A stretch of DNA of 64,000 bases, from NCBI GenBank assembly GCA_964036315.1, contig CAXIWW010000817.1, forward strand, positions 1,275,501 to 1,339,500. The letters are read 5' to 3'. Position 1 is the first letter of the stretch; each line of letters begins with the position of its first letter. The notes below the pieces were generated by a model, which was given only the letters and a program-made list of their open reading frames with translations, ran no database searches and was not told the origin of the DNA. Source of the stretch: Acanthosepion esculentum (taxonomy: Eukaryota > Mollusca > Cephalopoda > Sepiida > Sepiidae). Shown one piece after another: positions 13,587-25,799 of the stretch. A program made the translations under genes and the position numbers.

Positions 13587-14849
13587 CGCAGACGACCCCC
13601 CACCCAGGCGACAGTCCCAAAAAGTCCCACGCAGACGACCCACCACCTAGAAGACAGTCCCACAAAGTCCCACGCAGACGACCCCCACCCAGGAGACAGT
13701 CCCAGAAAGACCCACGCAGACGATCCCCAGTCCCAGAAAGTCCCACGCAGACGACCCCCCAACCAGGAGTCAGTACAAGAAAGTCCTACGCAGACGACCC
13801 CCCACCCAGGAGACACTCCTAGAAAGTCCCACGCAGACGACCCCCAGTCCCAGAAAGTCCCACGCAGACGACCCCCTGTCCCAGAAAGACCCACGCAGAC
13901 GACCCCCCACCCAGGAGACAGTCCCAGAAAGTCCCACGCAGACGTACCCCAGTCCCAGAAAGTCCCACGCAGACGATCCCCAGTCCCAGAAAGTCCCACG
14001 CAGACGACCCACCACCTAGAAGAGAGTCCCACAAAGTCCCACGCAGACGACCCCCACCCAGGAGACAGTCCCAGAAAGACCCACGCAGAAACCCCCCAGT
14101 CCCAGAAAGTCCCACGCAGACGACCCCCCAGACAGGAGACAGTCCCAGAAAGTCCCACGCAGACGACCCCCAGTCCCAGAAAGTCCCACGCAGACGACCC
14201 CCCACCCAGGCGACAGTCCCAGAAAGTCCCACGCAGACGACCCACCACCTAGAAGACAGTCCCACAAAGTCCCACGCAGACGACCCCCACCCAGGGGACA
14301 GTCCCAGAAAGACCCACGCAGAAAACCCCCAGTCCCAGAAAGTCCCACGCAGACGACCCCCCAGACAGGAGACAGTCCCAGAAAGTCCCACGCAGACGAC
14401 CCCCAGTCCCAGAAAGTCCCACGCAGACGACCCCCACTCCCAGAAAGTCCCACGCAGACGACCCCCCACCCAGGAGACAGTACAAGAAAGTCCTACGCAG
14501 ACGACCCCCCCACCCAGGAGCCACTCCCAGAAAGTCCCACGCAGACGACCCCCAGTCCCAGAAAGTCCCACGCAGACGACCCCCAGTACCAGAAAGTCCC
14601 ACTCAGACGACCCCCAGTGCCAGAAAGTCCCACACAGACGACGCCCGACCCAGGAGTCAGTCCCAGAAAGTCCCACGCAGACGACCCCCTGTCCCAGAAA
14701 TTCCCACGCAGACGACCCCCCACCCTGGAGACAGTACCAGAAAGTACCACGCAGACGACCACCCAGACAGGAGACAGTCCCAGAAAGTCCCACGCCGACG
14801 ACCCCCAGTCCCAGAAAGTCCCACGCAGACGAGCCCCCACCCAGGAGAC

Positions 14850-15350
14850 AGTCCCAGAAAGTCCGACGCAGACGACCCCCAGTCCCAGAAAGTCCCACGC
14901 AGACGGCCCCCACCCAGGAGACAGTCACAGAAAGAGCAACGATGACGACCCCCCCACCCAGGAGACAGTCCCAGAAAGTCCCATGCAGACGACCCCCCAC
15001 CCAGGAGACAGTCCAAGAAAGTCCCACGCAGACGACCCCCAGTCCCAGAAAGTCCCACGCAGATGACCCCCAGTCCCAGAAGGTCCCACGCAGACGACCC
15101 CCAGTCCCAGAAGGTCTCACGCAGACGACCCCCAGTCCCAGAAAGTCCCACGCAGACGACACCCCACCCAGGAGACAGTCCAAGAAAGTCCTACGCAGAC
15201 GATCCCCCCACCCAGGAGACAGTCCCAGAAAGTCCCACGCAGACGACCCCCAGTCCCAGAAAGTCCCACTCAGACGACCCCCAGTCCCAGAAAGTCCCAC
15301 ACAGACGACGCCCGACCCAGGAGTCAGTCCCAGAAAGTCCCACGTAGACG
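14850..15350 (+). repeat. Further copy of a recurrent Sat1 module
   Basis: A block with AGAGCAACGATGACG, then CAGAAGGTCTCACGCAG, GTCCTACGCAGACGATCC and CCCACACAGACGACGCCCG recurs here. The same order is seen near 10,060-10,470, 11,960-12,370, 16,820-17,230 and 19,110-19,520. The offset to the 16.8-kb copy is about 1,882 bp, so both long duplications were built from this module. Confidence 0.75.
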
Positions 15351-16720
15351 ACCCCCTGTCCAAGAAAGTCCCACGCAGACGACCCCCAGTCCCAGAAAGA
15401 CCCACGCAGACGAGCCCCCACCCAGGGGACAGTCCCAGAAAATCCCACTCAGACAACCCCCAGTCTCAAAAATCCCACGCAGACGGCCCCCACCCAGGAG
15501 ACAGTCACAGAAAGAGCAACGATGACGACCCCCCCACCCAGGAGACAGTCCCAGAAAGTCCCATGCAGACGACCCCCCACCCAGGAGACAGTCCAAGAAA
15601 GTCCAACGCAGACGACCCCCAGTCCCAGAAAGTCCAACGCAGATGACCCCCAGTCCCAGAAGGTCCCACGCAGACGACCCCCAGTCCCAGAAGGTCCCAC
15701 GCAGACGACCCCCAGTCCCAGAAAGTCCCACGCAGACGACACCCCACCCAGGAGACAGTCCAAGAAAGTGCTACGCAGACGATCCCCCCACCCAGGAGAC
15801 AGTCACAGAAAGTCCCACGCAGACGACCCCCAGTCCCAGAAAGTCCCACTCAGACGACCCCCAGTCCCAGAAAGTCCCACACAGACGACGCCCGAACCAG
15901 GGGACGGTCCCAGAAAATCCCACTCAGACGACCCCCAGTACGAGAAAGTCCCACGCAGACGACCACCCACCCAGGAGACAGTCCCAGAAAGTCCCACGCA
16001 GACGACACACCACCTAGAAGACAGTCCCACAAAGTCCCACGCAGACGACGCCCACCCAGGAGACAATCCCAGAAAGACCCACGCAGAAAACCCCCAGTCC
16101 CAGAAAGTCCCACGCAGACGACCCCCCCACCCAGGAGTCACTCCCAGAAAGTCCCACGCAGACGACCCCCAGTCCCAGAAAGTCCCACGCAGACGACCCC
16201 CAGTCCCAGAAAGACCCACTCAGACGACCCCCAGTCCCAGAAAGTCCCACACAGACGACGCCCGACCCAGGAGTCAGTCCCAGAAAGTCCCACGCAGACG
16301 ACCCCCTGTCCCAGAAATTCCCACGCAGACGACCCCCCACACTGGAGACAGTACCAGAAAGTACCACGCAGACGACCACCCAGACAGGAGACAGTCCCAG
16401 AAAGTCCCACGCAGACGACCCCCTGTCCCAGAAAGTCCCACGCAGACGAGCCCCCACCCAGGAGACCATCCCAGAAAGTCCCATGCAGACGAGCCCCAGT
16501 CCCAGAAAGTCCCACGCAGACGACCACCCACCCAGGAGACAGTCCCAGAAAGTCCCACGCAGACGAGCCACCAGACAGGAGACAGTCCCAGAAAGTCCCA
16601 CGCAGACGACCCCCAGTCCCAGAAAGTCCCACGCAGACGAGCCCCCACCCAGGTGACAGTCCCAGAAAGTCCCACTCAGACGACCCCCAGTCCCAGAATG
16701 TCCCACGCAGACGACCACCC

Positions 16721-19011
16721 ACCCAGGAGACAGTCCCAGAAAGTCCGACGCAGACGACACCCAGTCCCAGAAAGTCCCACGCAGACGGCCCCCACCCAGG
16801 AGACAGTCACAGAAAGAGCAACGATGACGACCCCCCCACCCAGGAGACAGTCCCAGAAAGTCCCATGCAGACGACCCCCCACCCAGGAGACAGTCCAAGA
16901 AAGTCCCACGCAGACGACCCCCAGTCCCAGAAAGTCCCACGCAGATGACCCCCAGTCCCAGAAGGTCCCACGCAGACGACCCCCAGTCCCAGAAGGTCTC
17001 ACGCAGACGACCCCCAGTCCCAGAAAGTCCCACGCAGAAGACACCCCACCCAGGAGACAGTCCAAGAAAGTCCTACGCAGACGATCCCCCCACCCAGGAG
17101 ACAGTCCCAGAAAGTCCCACGCAGACGACCCCCAGTCCCAGAAAGTCCCACTCAGACGACCCCCAGTCCCAGAAAGTCCCACACAGACGACGCCCGACCC
17201 AGGAGTCAGTCCCAGAAAGTCCCACGTAGACGACCCCCTGTCCAAGAAAATCCCACTCAGACGACCCCCAGTCTCAAAAATCCCACGCAGACGACCACTC
17301 ACCCAGGAGACAGTCCCAGAAAGTCCGACGCAGACGACACCCAGTCCCAGAAAGTCCCACGCAGATGACCCCCAGTCCCAGAAGGTCCCACGCAGACGAC
17401 CCCCAGTCCCAGAAGGTCCCACGCAGACGACCCCCAATCCCAGAAAGTCCCACGCAGACGACCCCCACCCAAGCGACAGTGCCAGAAATCCCACGCAGAC
17501 GACACACCACCTAGAAGACAGTCCCACAAAGTCCCACGCAGAGGACCCCCACCAGGAGACAGTCCCAGAAAGACCAACGCAGACGACCCCCAGTCCCAGA
17601 AAGTCCCACGCAGACGACCCCCCAGACAGTAGACAGTCCCAGAAAGTCCAACGCAGACGAACCCCAGTCCCAGAAAGTCCTACGCAGATGACCCCCAGTC
17701 CCAGAAAGTCCCACGCAGACGATCCCCAGTCCCAGAAAGTCCCACGCAGAAGACCCCCCAGACAGGAGACAGTCCCAGAAAGTCCCACACAGACGATCCC
17801 GAGTCCCAGAAAGTCCCACGCAGACGACCCCCCACCCAGGAGACAGTACATGAAAGTCCTACGCAGACGACCCCCCCACCCAGGAGACACTCGCAGAAAG
17901 TCCCACGCAGACGACCCCCCCACCCAGGAGACAGTCCCAGAAAGTCCCACGCAGACGACCCCCCACCCAGGAGAGAGTCCAAAAAAGACCCACGCAGACG
18001 ACTCTGAGTCCCAGAAAGTCCCATACGGACGACCCCCCACCCAGGTGACAGTCACAGAAAGTCCCACGCAGACGAACCCCCACCCAGGAGAGAGTCCAAA
18101 AAAGACCCACGCAGACGACCCCTAGTCCCAGAAAGACCCACGCAGACGACCCCCCAGACAGGAGACAGTCCCAGAAAGTCCCACGTTGACAACCCCTAGT
18201 CCCAGAAAGTCCCACGCGAGACGACCACCAACCCATGAGACAGTCCCAGAAAGTCCCACGGAGACGACCCACAGTCCAAGAAAGTCCCACGCAGACGCCC
18301 CCCCCAAGGAGACAGTCCCAGAAAGTCCCACGCAGACGACCCACCACCAAGAAGACAGTCCCAGAAAGTCCCACTCAGACAACCCCCAGTCCCAGAAAGT
18401 CCCACGAAGACGAACCCCAGTCCCAGGAAGTCCCACGCAGAAGAACCCCTGTCCGAGAAAGTCCCACGCAGACGACCCCCAGTCTAAGAAAATCCCACGC
18501 AGAGGACCCTCCACCCAGGAGACAGTCCCAGAAAGTCCCACGCAGACGGCCCCCCTCCCAGGAGTCAGTACTAGAAAGATCCACGCAGACGACCCCCTGT
18601 CTCAGAAAGTCCCACGCAGACGACTCCCCACCCAGGAGACAGTCCCAGATAGTCCCACGCAGACGACCCCCCACCCAGGAGAGAGTCCAAAGAAGACCCA
18701 CGCAGACGACCGCGAGTCCCAGAAAGTCCCACGCAGCCGACCACCAGTCCCACAAAGTCCTATGCAGACGACCCCCCACCCAGGAGACAGTCCCAGAAAG
18801 TCCCACGCAGACGACCCCCCACCCATGAGACAGTCCCAGAAAGTCCCACGGAGACGACCTACAGTCCCAGAAAGTCCCACGCAGACGCCCCCCACCAAGG
18901 AGACAAACCCAGAAATTCCCACGCAGACGACCCCTAGTCCAAGAAAGTCCCACGCAGACGACTCCCCACCCAGGAGACAGTCCCAGAAAGTCCCACGCAG
19001 ACGACCCCCCC
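16721..19011 (+). repeat. 2,291-bp Sat1 tandem duplication, copy 1
   Basis: Corresponding markers lie 2,291 bp apart: the GAGCAACGATGACG unit (16,812 and 19,103), GTTGACAACCCCTAG (about 18,185 and 20,476) and CCCACGCGAGACGACC (about 18,211 and 20,502). The offset becomes 2,290 bp after about 18,665, a single-base change. Differences within the copies are isolated substitutions. Confidence 0.92.
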
Positions 19012-21326
19012 ACCCAGGAGACAGTCCCAGAAAGTCCGACGCAGACGACACCCAGTCCCAGAAAGTCCCACGCAGACGGCCCCCACCCAGGAGACAGTCA
19101 CAGAAAGAGCAACGATGACGACCCCCCCACCCAGGAGACAGTCCCAGAAAGTCCCATGCAGACGACCCCCCACCCAGGAGACAGTCCAAGAAAGTCCCAC
19201 GCAGACGACCCCCAGTCCCAGAAAGTCCCACGCAGATGACCCCCAGTCCCAGAAGGTCCCACGCAGACGACCCCCAGTCCCAGAAGGTCTCACGCAGACG
19301 ACCCCCAGTCCCAGAAAGTCCCACGCAGAAGACACCCCACCCAGGAGACAGTCCAAGAAAGTCCTACGCAGACGATCCCCCCACCCAGGAGACAGTCCCA
19401 GAAAGTCCCACGCAGACGACCCCCAGTCCCAGAAAGTCCCACTCAGACGACCCCCAGTCCCAGAAAGTCCCACACAGACGACGCCCGACCCAGGAGTCAG
19501 TCCCAGAAAGTCCCACGTAGACGACCCCCTGTCCAAGAAAATCCCACTCAGACGACCCCCAGTCTCAAAAATCCCACGCAGACGACCACTCACCCAGGAG
19601 ACAGTCCCAGAAAGTCCGACGCAGACGACACCCAGTCCCAGAAAGTCCCACGCAGATGACCCCCAGTCCCAGAAGGTCCCACGCAGACGACCCCCAGTCC
19701 CAGAAGGTCCCACGCAGACGACCCCCAATCCCAGAAAGTCCCACGCAGACGACCCCCACCCAAGCGACAGTGCCAGAAATCCCACGCAGACGACACACCA
19801 CCTAGAAGACAGTCCCACAAAGTCCCACGCAGAGGACCCCCACCAGGAGACAGTCCCAGAAAGACCAACGCAGACGACCCCCAGTCCCAGAAAGTCCCAC
19901 GCAGACGACCCCCCAGACAGTAGACAGTCCCAGAAAGTCCAACGCAGACGAACCCCAGTCCCAGAAAGTCCTACGCAGATGACCCCCAGTCCCAGAAAGT
20001 CCCACGCAGACGATCCCCAGTCCCAGAAAGTCCCACGCAGAAGACCCCCCAGACAGGAGACAGTCCCAGAAAGTCCCACACAGACGATCCCGAGTCCCAG
20101 AAAGTCCCACGCAGACGACCCCCCACCCAGGAGACAGTACATGAAAGTCCTACGCAGACGACCCCCCCACCCAGGAGACACTCGCAGAAAGTCCCACGCA
20201 GACGACCCCCCCACCCAGGAGACAGTCCCAGAAAGTCCCACGCAGACGACCCCCCACCCAGGAGAGAGTCCAAAAAAGACCCACGCAGACGACTCTGAGT
20301 CCCAGAAAGTCCCATACGGACGACCCCCCACCCAGGTGACAGTCACAGAAAGTCCCACGCAGACGACCCCCCACCCAGGAGAGAGTCCAAAAAAGACCCA
20401 CGCAGACGACCCCTAGTCCCAGAAAGACCCACGCAGACGACCCCCCAGACAGGAGACAGTCCCAGAAAGTCCCACGTTGACAACCCCTAGTCCCAGAAAG
20501 TCCCACGCGAGACGACCACCAACCCATGAGACAGTCCCAGAAAGTCCCACGGAGACGACCCACAGTCCAAGAAAGTCCCACGCAGACGCCCCCCCCAAGG
20601 AGACAGTCCCAGAAAGTCCCACGCAGACGACCCACCACCAAGAAGACAGTCCCAGAAAGTCCCACTCAGACAACCCCCAGTCCCAGAAAGTCCCACGAAG
20701 ACGAACCCCAGTCCCAGGAAGTCCCACGCAGAAGAACCCCTGTCCCAGAAAGTCCCACGCAGACGACCCCCAGTCTAAGAAAATCCCACGCAGAGGACCC
20801 TCCACCCAGGAGACAGTCCCAGAAAGTCCCACGCAGACGGCCCCCCTCCCAGGAGTCAGTACTAGAAAGACCCACGCAGACGACCCCCTGTCTCAGAAAG
20901 TCCCACGCAGACGACTCCCCACCCAGGAGACAGTCCCAGATAGTCCCACGCAGACGGCCCCCACCCAGGAGAGAGTCCAAAGAAGACCCACGCAGACGAC
21001 CGCGAGTCCCAGAAAGTCCCACGCAGCCGACCACCAGTCCCACAAAGTCCTATGCAGACGACCCCCCACCCAGGAGACAGTCCCAGAAAGTCCCACGCAG
21101 ACGACCCCCCACCCATGAGACAGTCCCAGAAAGTCCCACGGAGACGACCTACAGTCCCAGAAAGTCCCACGCAGACGCCCCCCACCAAGGAGACAAACCC
21201 AGAAATTCCCACGCAGACGACCCCTAGTCCAAGAAAGTCCCACGCAGACGACTCCCCACCCAGGAGACAGTCCCAGAAAGTCCCACGCAGACGACCCCCC
21301 CACCCAGGAGACAGTCCCAGAAAGTC
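19012..21326 (+). repeat. 2,291-bp Sat1 tandem duplication, copy 2
   Basis: This is the second, adjacent copy of 16,721-19,011. Similarity ends near 21,326, where CCCACGCAAACGACCCCGAG replaces the CCGACGCAGACGACACCCAG unit that begins the first period. Confidence 0.92.
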
Positions 21327-22487
21327 CCACGCAAACGACCCCGAGTCCTAGAAAGTCCCACGCAGACGACCCCCACCCGGGAGACAGTCCCAGAAAGTCC
21401 CACGCAGACGAGCCCAGTCCCAGAAAGTCCCACGCAGACGACCCCCACCCAGGAGACAGTCCCAGAAACTCCCAGGCAGACGACACCCAGTCTCAGAAAG
21501 TCCCAGGCAGACGACTCCCCACCCACGAGACAGTCCCAGACAGTCCCACAGAGACGACCCACCACCCAGGAGAGAGTCCAAAAAAGACCCTCGCAGACGA
21601 CCGCGAGTCCCAGAAAGTCCCATACAGACAAAGCCCAACCCAGGAGACAGTCCCAGAAAGTAACACGCAGACGACCCCCAGCCCCAGAAAGTCCCACGCA
21701 GACGACCCACAGTCCCACAATGTCCTACGCAGACGACACCCCCACCCAGGGGACAGTCCCAGAAAGTCCCACGGAGACGACCCACAGTCCCAGAAAGTCC
21801 AACGCAGACGACCCCCATCCATGAGACCGTCCCAGAAATTCCCACGCAGACGACCGCTAGTCCCAGAAAGTCACAGGCAGACGACCCCCAGACAGGAGAC
21901 AGTCCCAGAAAGTCCCACGCAGACGACCCCCAGTCCCAGAAAGTCCCACGAAGACGAGCCCCCACCCAGGAGACAGACCCAGAAACTCCCACGCAGACGA
22001 CACCCCACCCAGTAGACAATCCCAGAAAGACCCACCAGACGGACCCCTGTCTCAGAAAGTCCCACGCAGACGACTCCCCACCCAGGAGACAGTCCCAGAA
22101 AGACCCACGCAGACAACCCCCCACCCAGGAGACAGTCCCAGAAAGACCCACGCAGACGACCCCCAGTCCCAGAAAGTCCCACGCAGACGAGTCACAGTCC
22201 CAGAAAGTCCCACGTAGACGAACCCCCACCCAGGAGACAGTCCCAGAAAGTTCCACGGAGACGACTCCCAGTCCCACAAAGTCCCACGCAGACGATCCCC
22301 AGTCCAAGAAAGTCCCACGCAGACGACCCCCCACGCAGGAGACAGTCCCAGAAAGTCCAACGCAGACGCCCCCCATTCTCAGAAAGTACCATGCAGACGA
22401 ACCCCCACCCAGGAGACAGTCCCAGAACGTCCCACGTAGACGACCCCCACCCAGGAGACAGTCCCAGAAAGTCCCACGCAGACGAAC

Positions 22488-22502
22488 CTTCACCCCATCA
22501 GC
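22488..22502. other. Sat1 to Sat2 junction
   Basis: Sat1 ends in CCCACGCAGACGAACC. A short unassigned stretch (TTCACCCCATCA) follows, and Sat2 begins with GCAATCTCAGGCTG. The transition takes about a dozen bases. I see no target-site duplication or mobile element at the join. Confidence 0.85.
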
Positions 22503-24469
22503 AATCTCAGGCTGCTGCAAGCCGAATTCTCCTGACTCTTTTGTGCAAATTGCCTTACAAGCAATCCCAGGCGTCTACGAGCCGACTTCTCTTGTCTCTT
22601 TTGTGAAAATTGCCTTAAAAGCAATCTCAGGCTGCTACAAAACGACATCTTTTGTCTCTTTTTTAAAAACTGCCTTACAATCAATATCAGCCAGCTACAA
22701 GCCGAATACGCCTGGCTATTTTGTGAAACTGCCTTTCAAGCAATCTCAGGCCTCTACAAATCGACATATGCTGGCTCTTTTGTTACAACTGCCTTACAAG
22801 CAATCTCAGGCTTCAGTAATATGAATTATCCTGGCTTTGGTGCGAATTGCCTTACATGCAATCCCAGGCGGCTACGAGCCGATTTCTCGTGGCCCTTTTA
22901 TGGCAACTGCCTTACAAGAAATATCAGGCTGACACAAGCCGAATTCTCATTGCGCTTTTGTGACAACTGCCTTAGAAGAAATGTCAGGCTGCTACGAGCC
23001 GACTTCTCTTGGCTCTTTTGTGAAACTGCCTTACAAGTAATCTCAGGCTGCTACAAGCCGAATTCGCCTTGCGCTTTTGGGACAACTGCCTTACAAGCAA
23101 TGTCAGGTTGCTACCAGCCGACTTCTCTTGGCTCTTTTGTGAAAGCTGCCTTACAAGTAATATCAGGCCGCTACAAATCGACATCTCCTGTCTCTTTTGT
23201 GAAAACTGCCTTACAAGCAATCTCAGGCTGCTACAAGCCGAATTCTCCTGGTTCTATTGTGACGACTGCCTAACAAGCAATCTCAGGCTGCAGCAATCCC
23301 AAGTCTCCTGGCTTTTTGTGCCAATTGCCTTACAACCAATCCCAGGCAGCTACGAGCCGATTTCTCCTGGCTCATTTGTGGCAACTGCCTTACAAGCAAT
23401 CTCATGCTCCAGCAAGCCGAATTCTCCTGTCTCTTCTGTGCAAATTGCCTTACAAGCAATCCCAGGCGTCTACGAGGCAACTTCTCTTGTCCATTTTTTA
23501 AAAATCTTTGATTGCTACAAAACGACATCTTTTGTCTCTTTTTTAAAAACTGCCTTACAATCAATCTCAGCCTGCTACAAGCCGAATACGCCTGGCTCTT
23601 TTGTGAAACTGCCTTACAAGCAATCTCAGGCTGCCGCTAGTCCAATTCTCCTGACTTTTTGTGCCAATTGAATTACAAGCAATCCCAGTCTGCTATGAGC
23701 CGATTTCTCCTGGCTCTTTTGTGGCAACTGCCTTACAAGAAATCTCAGGCTGCTACAAGCCGAATTCTCCTGGCGCTTTTGTCACAACTGCCTTACAAGC
23801 AATGTCAGGCTGCTACGAGCCGTCTTCTCTTGGCTCTTTTGTGAAAACTGCCTTACAAGCAATGTCAGGCTGCTACGAGCCGACTTCTCCTGTGTCTTTT
23901 GTGGCAACTTCCTTACAAGAAATCTCAGGCTGCTACAAGCCGAATTCTCCTGGCGCTTTTGTGACAACTGCCTTACAAGCAATGTCAGGCTGCCACGAGC
24001 CGACTTCTCATGGCTCTTTTGTGAAAACTGCCTTACAAGCAATGCCAGGCTGCTACAAAACCACATCTACTGTCTCTTTTGTGAAACTGCCTTACAAGCA
24101 ATCTCAGGCTGATACAAGCCCACACCTGCTGGCTTTTCTGTGAAAACTGCGCTAAAATCAATCTCTGGCTGCTACAAGCTGACTACGCCTGTCTCTTTTG
24201 TGACCACTGCCTTACAAGCAATCTCAGGTTGCTAAAAATCGACATCTCCTGACTCTTTTGTGAAAACTGCCTTAATCAATCTCAGGCTGCAGCAGCAAGC
24301 TAATTCTCCTGGCTTTTTGTGCCATTTGCCTTACAAGCAATCCCACGCAGCTACGAGCCCATTTCTCCTGGCTTGTTGTGACAACTGCCTTACAACGAAT
24401 CTCAGGCTGCAGCAAGCCCAATTCTCCTGGCTCATTTTGTGAAAACAGCCTTACAAGTAATCTCAGGCT

Positions 24470-24940
24470 GCTACAATCCGAATACGCCTGGCTCTTTTGT
24501 GACACCTGCCTTACAAGCAATCTCAGGCTGCTACGAGCCCATTTCTCTTGGCTTTTTGTGGAAAGTGCCTTACACGCAAACATAGGATTCTACGAGCCGG
24601 TTCTCCTGGGAGATTTGTGAAAATTGCCTTACAAGCAATCTCATTCTTCTACAAGCCTACACCTGCTGGCACTTTTAAGACAACTGCATTACAAGCAATC
24701 TCAGGCTGCTAAAAATTCGATCTCCTGGGTCTTTCGTGACAACTGCCTTACAAGCAATCTCAGGCTGCAGCAAGCCCAATGTTCCTGGCTTTTTTGCAAA
24801 TTGCCTTACAAAATAATCCCAGGCTGCTACGAGCCGATTTCTCAAGGCTCTTTTGTGTCGACTGCCTTACAAGCAATCTCAGGCTGCTACAAGACGAATT
24901 CTACTGGCTCTTTTGTGACAACTCCCTTACAAGCAATGTC
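24470..24940 (+). repeat. Sat2 segment also present at 57,350-57,825
   Basis: Rare variants occur in the same order in both places: CGCAAACATAGGATTC, GGTTCTCCTGGGAGATTTG, CACTTTTAAGACAACTG, CAAAATAATCCCAGG and GATTTCTCAAGGCTC. Collinearity breaks after GAATTCTACTGGCTC and the following unit. The copies lie on opposite sides of the large palindrome. Confidence 0.85.
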
Positions 24941-25261
24941 AGGCTGCTATGATCGGATTTCTCTTAAGACTTTTGTGAAAACTGCCTTACATGAAATCTC
25001 AGGCTGCTACAAGCCGAATACGCCTTGCTCTTTTGTGGCAATTGCCTTACAAGCAGTCTCAGGCTGCTACAAAACGACATATCCTGGCTCTTTTGTGAAA
25101 ACTGCCTTACAACGATCTCATGCTAATACGAGCCTACACCTGCTGGCTCGTCTGTGAAAACTGCCTTACAAGCAATCTCAGGCTGCTATGGGCCGACTTC
25201 ATCGGGCAATTTGTGAAAACTGTCTTACAAAGGATCTCAGGTTGCTACAAGACGATTTCTC

Positions 25262-25735
25262 CTGCCTCTATTCTGCCAACTGCCTTCCAAGCAATCTCAG
25301 GCTTCTACGAGCCTGGCTCTTCTATGACAACTGCCTTACAAGCAATCTCAGGCTGCTACGAGCCGATCTCCTGGCTCTTTTGTGCCAATTGCCTTACAAG
25401 CCATCCCAGCCTCTACTAGCGGATTTCTCCTGGCTCTTTTGTGGCAACTGCCTTAAAAGCAATCTCAGGCTGCTACAAGCCGAATTCTCCTGACTCTTTT
25501 GTGACAACTGATTAAAAGCAATCTCAGGCTTCTACGAGCCGTCATCTTTTTTTTGTGACAAATGCCTTAAAAGCAATCTCAGACTGCTACAAGCCGTCTA
25601 CGCCTGGCCTTACAAGCAATCTCAGGGTTCAGCAAGCCTAATTCTACTGGCTTTTTGCCAATTGCCTTACAAACCATCCCAGGCTGCTGCGGGCTGATTT
25701 CTTCTGGCTCTTTTGTGGCAACTGCCTTACAAGCA
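25262..25735 (+). repeat. Sat2 segmental duplication, copy 1
   Basis: This segment matches 27,327-27,806 at an offset of about 2,065-2,070 bp. Shared markers are CTCTATTCTGCCAACTG, CTGGCTCTTCTATGAC, ACTAGCGGATTTCTCC, CTACGCCTGGCCTTACAAG and GGGCTGATTTCTTCTGG. Confidence 0.82.
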
Positions 25736-25799
25736 ATCTCAGGCTGCTACAAGCCGAATTCTCCTGGCTCTTTTGTGACAACTGCCTTACAAGCAATGT

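Larger units (their letters stand above)
9222..19126 (+). repeat. Sat1 subfamily domain marked by AGAGCAACGATGACGACC
   Basis: The variant AGAGCAACGATGACGACC occurs 13 times, starting near 9,222, 9,897, 10,057, 10,637, 11,037, 11,797, 11,957, 12,537, 12,937, 14,932, 15,512, 16,812 and 19,103. I did not see it elsewhere in the window. The related form AGAGCAACGCAGACGAC occurs at about 3,068, 3,600 and 4,915 and may be ancestral. The clustering marks a local amplification domain inside block I. Confidence 0.8.
1..22494 (+). repeat. Sat1 array, block I (31-bp unit with 43-bp variant)
   Basis: This is a continuous GC-rich tandem array. The short unit is 31 bp, starts GTCCCACGCAGACGAC and ends CAGTCCCAGAAA. 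A 43-bp form carries 12 extra bases (like ACCCAGGAGACA) between the C-run and CAGTCCC. The two forms are interspersed along the block. The unit is about 45% C, 29% A, 19% G and 6% T on this strand, with two CpG sites. Frequent variants are CATGCAG and CAGATGAC (CpG to TpG) and CACACAG (CpG to CpA). The consensus has no stop codon in any frame on either strand, so long open frames here are not evidence of genes. I saw no splice-like structure, promoter or unique sequence. I do not recognise the family. Confidence 0.95.

Noticed and set aside
13819..15456. A 545-codon minus-strand frame rich in Trp, Gly and Leu
   Set aside because: It is the reverse strand of the same stop-free Sat1 unit. Equivalent peptides appear on the minus strand throughout both Sat1 blocks.
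1..22494. CRISPR array
   Set aside because: The units are contiguous and contain no unique spacers, the length varies by a fixed 12-bp block, and no cas-like gene is present.
22821..23273. A 20-residue tandem-repeat protein in Sat2
   Set aside because: Sixty-bp units give 20-residue repeats in several frames at once. Single-base indels shift the frame every few hundred bases and no long frame persists.
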